NCBI GenBank assembly: GCA_030037185.1
Contig: JASHRR010001168.1
Coordinates: 1 to 10,951, forward strand
Source of the DNA: Xanthobacteraceae bacterium
Lineage (GTDB): Bacteria > Pseudomonadota > Alphaproteobacteria > Rhizobiales > Xanthobacteraceae
DNA: 10,951 nucleotides
Reading direction: 5' to 3'
Shown: positions 7,304 through 10,951 of the stretch, piece after piece
Numbering within the stretch: the first letter of the stretch is position 1
Layout of the letters: the number at the start of each line of letters is the position of its first letter
The notes under the pieces: generated by a model
The model's input: the letters and a program-made list of their open reading frames with translations, nothing else
What the model was told of the DNA's origin: nothing
Database searches by the model: none
Translations under genes and position numbers: made by a program

Positions 7304-9673
7304 TTGAGTAAATCGGGCAACTTTGCGCGTGATCCCCGATGCGTGTGTCGCGTATCGCGTGCTGCTTTTTTCGCCCTGGGTTTGGCGCTTCTCGGAGCCT
7401 GCAGCCAGCTGCAGCCGGACGGCCGGGTGATAACCACCGGGCCCGATATCATGGATCGGGTGCGGTCCATCGACCTCCTGCCCCGCTATCCGCGGCAGGG
7501 AACCGCCAACGGTCAGAATGCCGGCGGCACCGGCGCCCAAGCGCAGGTTTACCCCGGCGTGACGATTCCGGCCGTTGAAGGTGCCGAGTCGCGACCGACC
7601 CCGAGCGGTGAAGGATACGAGCTGAATTTCGAGAACACGCCGATTGCATCGGTCGCCAAGGTCGTCCTCGGCGACATCCTGCAGACCGGCTATACCATCG
7701 ATCCGCGCGTCCAAGGCATGATCAGTCTGTCATCTGGCCGGCCGGTACCGAGGTCCGATCTCTTGTTCGTTCTGGAGAACGCGCTACGCCTGAGCGGCGT
7801 CGTGTTGGTGAAGGATGTCCAGGGTTATCGGCTGATTCCGCTTGGCGACGCTGTTGGCGCCGGCAACCTCGACCCGACCGAGGCACACGCCGAGCCGGGT
7901 TATGGGGTGTCGGTGGTTCCGTTGCGTTATGTGGCCGCTGGCACGCTGATCAAGTTGCTCGACAGTTTCGCCACCAAACCGGGAACGGTGCGGGCCGATA
8001 CCACGCGCAACCTGCTGCTCATTCAGGGCAGCGGCGCCGAGCGCAAGGCCGCCATCGAAACCGTGCTCGGCTTCGATGTGGACTGGATGCGCGGGGAATC
8101 GGTCGGCATCTATCCGGTGCGTTTCAGCTCTCCCGAGCCGATCATCACGGAACTTGAAAAGATCATGGATTCCGGCGATGGGGGCCTCAGTCAGAACATC
8201 GTCAAGTTCCAGCCGGTGTCCCGCCTCAACGCCATTCTGGTTGTCACCCGAAAACCCAATCTGTTGAAGACGGCCGAGACCTGGATCCACCGGCTCGATG
8301 CCTCCGATACGGCGCGAAGCGGCGTGCACGTGTATCACGTCAAATACGGCGAGGCGCGCCAACTTGCCCGCGTACTGAACGATATTTTTGTCGGCGGCGG
8401 CAACTCCTTCGACACTCCGTCCAACCAGATCGCTCCGCGGAGCGGGTTGGGTATTACCTCCGGCTCGACGGACCGATTGGCGGCGAGTGGGCCCCAAGCC
8501 AGCGCCAATGTCAGTTTTGGGGGTTCGTTCGGCCAATCAGGCAGCGGCGCGGGCGGCGCCGGCGGGGCGGGTTCTGGCGGCCTTGGTGGCAGCAGTGGGG
8601 GCTTCGGCGCGAGGACTGCCGGCGGGGCCGGCGGAGGCACGCTTGGCCGGCAACAGGGTCAGACTGGCGATGAGGGCCGCGCCGCGGGCGGCGCCGGCGG
8701 CGGTCAGCCAGTACTCGAGGGCGTGCGGATTACGCCCGATGTGGCCGGCAACTCCCTGCTGATCTATGCGAGCACTGAGAACTACCAAATCATCGCGCGG
8801 ACCCTGGCGCAGATCGATCGTCCCAAGCTCCAGGTCGCCATCGAGGCCACCGTCGCCGAAGTCGATCTCAACGACGAGCTCTCCTATGGCGTGCAGTTCT
8901 TCCTCAACAGCAAATACCATGGTGTGACGGGCAGTGTAGCCAACATACCGACGTCGCCGCCTGGCGTGCAAACCCAGAACTCGGCCGGATTGGTCGGTGC
9001 GAGCCTCAGCCGGGCGTTTCCGGGCTTCAATTTCCTCGTCGGCAACGAAAACATGCCGAACGTGGTGCTCGACGCCCTGCACACGGTGACCACCACCAAA
9101 GTGCTGCAGAATCCGTCTGTCGTGGTCGTCGACAACGAGGTTGCGACCCTGATGGTCGGCCAGGATGTGCCGATCACGACCGGCTCTGCGACCCTACTGG
9201 CCGGCAACGGTTCCGTCGTCAACTCGATCGACTATCGCAGCGTCGGCATCATCCTGCGTGTGGTGCCCCGCGTCAACGCCAACGGCAACGTGCGGCTGGA
9301 TATCGAGCAGGAGATCAGCCAGGTTCAGAATAATACTGGCGTCGGCGGCAATCCGATCTTCACGCAGCGGAAGGTCAAGAGCTCAATCGGGGTTGCGACC
9401 GGCCAGACCGTGATGATGGCGGGCCTGATTCAAGAGAATCAGAATCTCACCCGCGGCGGTATTCCGCTGCTCGATCAGATTCAAAATCTGGGCGATGCCT
9501 TCTCGCACCAGGACAAGACGAATGCCCGCACCGAGCTGATCATTTTCATGCGCCCGCAGATCATTCGCGACAGCGTTGACGCGAGCTTTGTCGCGGAAGA
9601 ATTGCGCACCAAGCTGCGCGGCACCATCGGACCGGTTCCGCCAGATGTTCCGCCCCAGCAAAAGAGCCGTTAG
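7304..9673 (+). CDS. gspD: Type II secretion-like secretin GspD with lipoprotein signal
   Basis: Outer-membrane pore subunit that oligomerises into the gate through which folded proteins leave the periplasm. From TTG 7304 the product is 789 residues. It starts with a basic N terminus, a hydrophobic stretch and lipobox L-G-A-C, with Cys33 as the lipidation site. An N0 domain spans about 105-185, followed by N1 (about 199-262) and N2 (about 268-340). N3 starts near 340 and is interrupted by a Gly/Ser/Ala-rich insert at about 405-470. The secretin barrel (about 530-775) carries VLQNPSVVVVDNEVATLMVG, VGIILRVVPRVN, and the terminal GIPLLDQIQNLGDAF followed by TELIIFMRPQII. It ends soon after the barrel with no separate pilotin-binding S domain, which fits a self-targeting liposecretin such as HxcQ. 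GTG 7181 or ATG 7229 would bury the signal sequence; GTG 7343 gives a shorter signal but has no ribosome site. It is the first gene of the secretion locus, with a prepilin peptidase downstream. Confidence 0.93.
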   Translation: MSKSGNFARDPRCVCRVSRAAFFALGLALLGACSQLQPDGRVITTGPDIMDRVRSIDLLPRYPRQGTANGQNAGGTGAQAQVYPGVTIPAVEGAESRPTPSGEGYELNFENTPIASVAKVVLGDILQTGYTIDPRVQGMISLSSGRPVPRSDLLFVLENALRLSGVVLVKDVQGYRLIPLGDAVGAGNLDPTEAHAEPGYGVSVVPLRYVAAGTLIKLLDSFATKPGTVRADTTRNLLLIQGSGAERKAAIETVLGFDVDWMRGESVGIYPVRFSSPEPIITELEKIMDSGDGGLSQNIVKFQPVSRLNAILVVTRKPNLLKTAETWIHRLDASDTARSGVHVYHVKYGEARQLARVLNDIFVGGGNSFDTPSNQIAPRSGLGITSGSTDRLAASGPQASANVSFGGSFGQSGSGAGGAGGAGSGGLGGSSGGFGARTAGGAGGGTLGRQQGQTGDEGRAAGGAGGGQPVLEGVRITPDVAGNSLLIYASTENYQIIARTLAQIDRPKLQVAIEATVAEVDLNDELSYGVQFFLNSKYHGVTGSVANIPTSPPGVQTQNSAGLVGASLSRAFPGFNFLVGNENMPNVVLDALHTVTTTKVLQNPSVVVVDNEVATLMVGQDVPITTGSATLLAGNGSVVNSIDYRSVGIILRVVPRVNANGNVRLDIEQEISQVQNNTGVGGNPIFTQRKVKSSIGVATGQTVMMAGLIQENQNLTRGGIPLLDQIQNLGDAFSHQDKTNARTELIIFMRPQIIRDSVDASFVAEELRTKLRGTIGPVPPDVPPQQKSR

Positions 9674-9709
9674 GCGTCGTCGCCGGGCCGTGTCCCCAGC
9701 GACCTTACC

Positions 9710-9741
9710 CCCGTTATCCCTTGCGGGCGCGCGGGAACGGG
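9710..9741 (+). other. Hairpin between gspD and the prepilin peptidase gene
   Basis: CCCGTT (9710-9715) pairs with AACGGG (9736-9741), and the inner CCC (9718-9720) pairs with GGG (9733-9735) after a two-base bulge. No T run follows, so it is not a standard terminator. It could stabilise the upstream mRNA or reduce read-through into the next gene. Confidence 0.35.
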
Positions 9742-9846
9742 CAGAACTAACCGAGGTGCCCCGGAGCGCAGCACGACAAATGCAAAAGTGGTTCATCATG
9801 ACCCAAATCCGCTTTAGTCTCGCGGGACCGTCGCGCCCGTTCCATC

Positions 9847-9852
9847 GGTGAG
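9847..9852 (+). promoter_or_regulatory. Ribosome binding site deciding the peptidase start
   Basis: GGTGAG lies 7 bases before the ATG at 9860 and matches the 3' part of the extended anti-Shine-Dalgarno target. The GTG at 9848 falls inside this site and has no site of its own, so ATG 9860 is preferred. Confidence 0.5.
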
Positions 9853-9859
9853 CGCCGGG

Positions 9860-10477
9860 ATGATCTTGTCTTCGCCACTGCTGGCACGCTGGTCCACCTC
9901 GGTCTTGCGAATCGCATCGACAATGCGGGCCGTCCATTTCCTGCTGGCAGGTGTCGCTTTGTCTGTCGGCATCCTCGCAAGCGTCGTCCTGGTCCCCGAT
10001 TCACGCGGCGCCTGGGGCGCGGGTCTCGCGATGCTCATGGTTGCGATCGCGGCAGTCGATGCGCGCCGCTTCATCATTCCGGACGAATTGACTGCCGCAG
10101 CGCTTGCGCTCGGTCTCGCCTACGCAGCGATCGAGGGCGCCGACCCGTGGGCGCAGGCGCTCGCCTGGGCAGTGTTGCGCGGGGCCGTACCGGCATTGGC
10201 CTTCCTCGGCGTACGCGCCGCGTACCGCCGCTGGCGCGGCCTCGAAGGCATCGGGCTGGGCGACGTCAAGCTCGCCGGGGTCGCCGGCGTCTGGCTCGAC
10301 TACCCGACCATTCCGATCGCGATCGAGATCGCGGCGCTCGCGGCGCTTGGAGCCTACATGGTCCGCCACCTTTATTTGCGCCGCAATGTGCGGCCGACCA
10401 CGCGACTGCCATTCGGTCTGTTCCTGGCGCCAGCAATTTGGGTTGCCTGGATTCTTGACGCCACGCTGCTCTTCTAG
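9860..10477 (+). CDS. A24-family prepilin peptidase (GspO/CpaA-like, catalytic domain only)
   Basis: Inner-membrane aspartic protease that removes the leader peptide of type IV pilins or type II pseudopilins. The 205-residue product is mostly hydrophobic with several membrane segments (for example about 25-45, 52-66, 79-91 and 100-118). The first catalytic Asp is Asp67 in DARRFIIPDELT; the second is Asp135 in GLGDVK, the GxGD signature. The C-terminal segment RLPFGLFLAPA matches the family's conserved PFGPFL-type motif. The protein is too short for the N-terminal zinc-binding methylase domain of GspO/PilD and lacks its CxxC pairs, so it resembles the short CpaA/TadV type and probably cleaves without methylating. 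ATG 9860 is preferred on its ribosome site; GTG 9848 and ATG 9923 are alternatives. It lies 186 bases after gspD in the same direction, suggesting joint function. Confidence 0.88.
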   Translation: MILSSPLLARWSTSVLRIASTMRAVHFLLAGVALSVGILASVVLVPDSRGAWGAGLAMLMVAIAAVDARRFIIPDELTAAALALGLAYAAIEGADPWAQALAWAVLRGAVPALAFLGVRAAYRRWRGLEGIGLGDVKLAGVAGVWLDYPTIPIAIEIAALAALGAYMVRHLYLRRNVRPTTRLPFGLFLAPAIWVAWILDATLLF

Positions 10478-10485
10478 CCCGCTCG

Positions 10486-10526
10486 CTACCCTCGTCCGCA
10501 TCGGCGGGAGGGTAGGGGGGGCGTTT
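10486..10526 (+). terminator. Long hairpin after the peptidase gene, likely terminator
   Basis: CTACCCTC (10486-10493) pairs perfectly with GAGGGTAG (10508-10515). The interior continues with CCGC (10496-10499) against GCGG (10504-10507), closing on a 4-base loop with only a two-base bulge. A G-rich stretch and then GTTTTA follow. It starts 8 bases past the stop codon, so it likely ends or attenuates the gspD-peptidase transcript. Confidence 0.55.
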
Positions 10527-10543
10527 TAGGGGAAACGCCGGAG
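10520..10543 (+). promoter_or_regulatory. Leader hairpin abutting the ribosome site of the Sel1-repeat gene
   Basis: GGCGTTT (10520-10526) and AAACGCC (10533-10539) form a perfect 7-bp stem with loop TAGGGG. The Shine-Dalgarno GGAG (10540-10543) starts at the very next base and lies 7 bases before ATG 10551. The stem could affect ribosome access or be the second half of a double terminator with the hairpin at 10486. Confidence 0.4.
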
Positions 10544-10550
10544 AGACATC

Positions 10551-10951
10551 ATGTCTAAGATCGCACCTCTCGTGTCCGCCGGATTCGGCGTTCTGCTCGG
10601 CGCCGTTGCGGTTGCCGACGCAGCCGATTTCGCGAGGCCCCGCATTGCCGACCGCAGCGAGGCCGCCTATGTCGGCCACACGAGGGCGTTGGCCCAACGC
10701 GGCGATGCCCACGCCCAGGCGATCCTGGGCTTCATGTATGCCAATGGTCGTGGCGTTCCGCAGTCCTATGACGTGGCGGTGGATTGGTATGGGCAGTCGG
10801 CCGCGCAGGGCGATCCCACCGGCCAGTATCTGCTCGGGCTCATGTATGACAAGGGATTGGGCGTTACACCGAACGTGGTTCTTGCCTACAAATGGCTCAA
10901 CCTCGGGGCAGCGCATGCGCCGCTCCAGGTCCGCGAAAATGTCCTGCGGCT
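10551..10951 (+). CDS. Secreted Sel1-repeat protein (partial, runs off the right edge)
   Basis: At least 133 residues are in the window and the frame is open at the right edge. The start has a good ribosome site (GGAG, 7-base spacing) and a signal peptide, MSKIAPLVSAGFGVLLGAVA, with likely cleavage after Ala25 (DAA|DF). Two Sel1-like repeats follow, at about residues 51-86 (GDAHAQAILGFMYANGRGVP onward) and 87-123 (GDPTGQYLLGLMYDKGLGV onward), with the usual A-x-x-L-G-x-M-Y and G-x-G-V positions and a W-Y or W-L pair. Such repeats form alpha-helical solenoids that bind other proteins. With the signal peptide it is likely a periplasmic adaptor, possibly for the adjacent secretion system; this link rests on proximity alone. 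Confidence 0.88.
   Translation, partial: MSKIAPLVSAGFGVLLGAVAVADAADFARPRIADRSEAAYVGHTRALAQRGDAHAQAILGFMYANGRGVPQSYDVAVDWYGQSAAQGDPTGQYLLGLMYDKGLGVTPNVVLAYKWLNLGAAHAPLQVRENVLR

Overview
The window looks like chromosomal DNA of a GC-rich alphaproteobacterium, most likely a Hyphomicrobiales (Rhizobiales) member related to Bradyrhizobium, Pseudolabrys or Rhodoplanes. Four things support this: a class II (CP4-like) EPSP synthase overlapping cytidylate kinase, a divergent TIGR02300-type zinc-ribbon protein beside a tRNA-Ala, an orphan Bug-type solute-binding protein, and gene frames rich in G/C at the third codon position. This assignment rests on gene content and remembered family sequences, not on a database search.

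Layout, left to right. Positions 1-569 hold no gene I can support. A small secreted protein of unknown function lies at 570-1109. About 700 bases without a gene follow (1110-1807), including one perfect hairpin. A complete tRNA-Ala(GGC) is on the minus strand (1808-1883), then the minus-strand TIGR02300-type gene (2144-2542). After a divergent intergenic region come aroA and cmk, overlapping by ATGA (2905-4880). rpsA, the usual gene after cmk, is absent; a periplasmic tripartite-tricarboxylate-type binding protein (4980-5966) takes its place. The gap 5967-7303 has no intact gene but carries a truncated, minus-strand IS200/IS605-type TnpA remnant with its terminal palindrome.

The right third is a secretion locus. 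It has a type II-like secretin gspD with a lipoprotein signal (7304-9673), a short prepilin peptidase with both catalytic aspartates but no room for the N-terminal methylase domain (9860-10477), and a secreted Sel1-repeat protein running off the right edge (10551-end). The secretin would form the outer-membrane pore and the peptidase would process pseudopilins. No pseudopilin, ATPase or platform gene lies in the window, so the rest of the machine must be elsewhere, possibly beyond position 10951.

The aroA-cmk pair serves aromatic amino acid and pyrimidine nucleotide metabolism. I see no CRISPR array, prophage, intact mobile element or clearly novel multi-gene system. The most useful observations are the liposecretin start call, the broken transposase hidden in the 1.3 kb gap, the loss of the cmk-rpsA junction, and several strong hairpins at gene boundaries.
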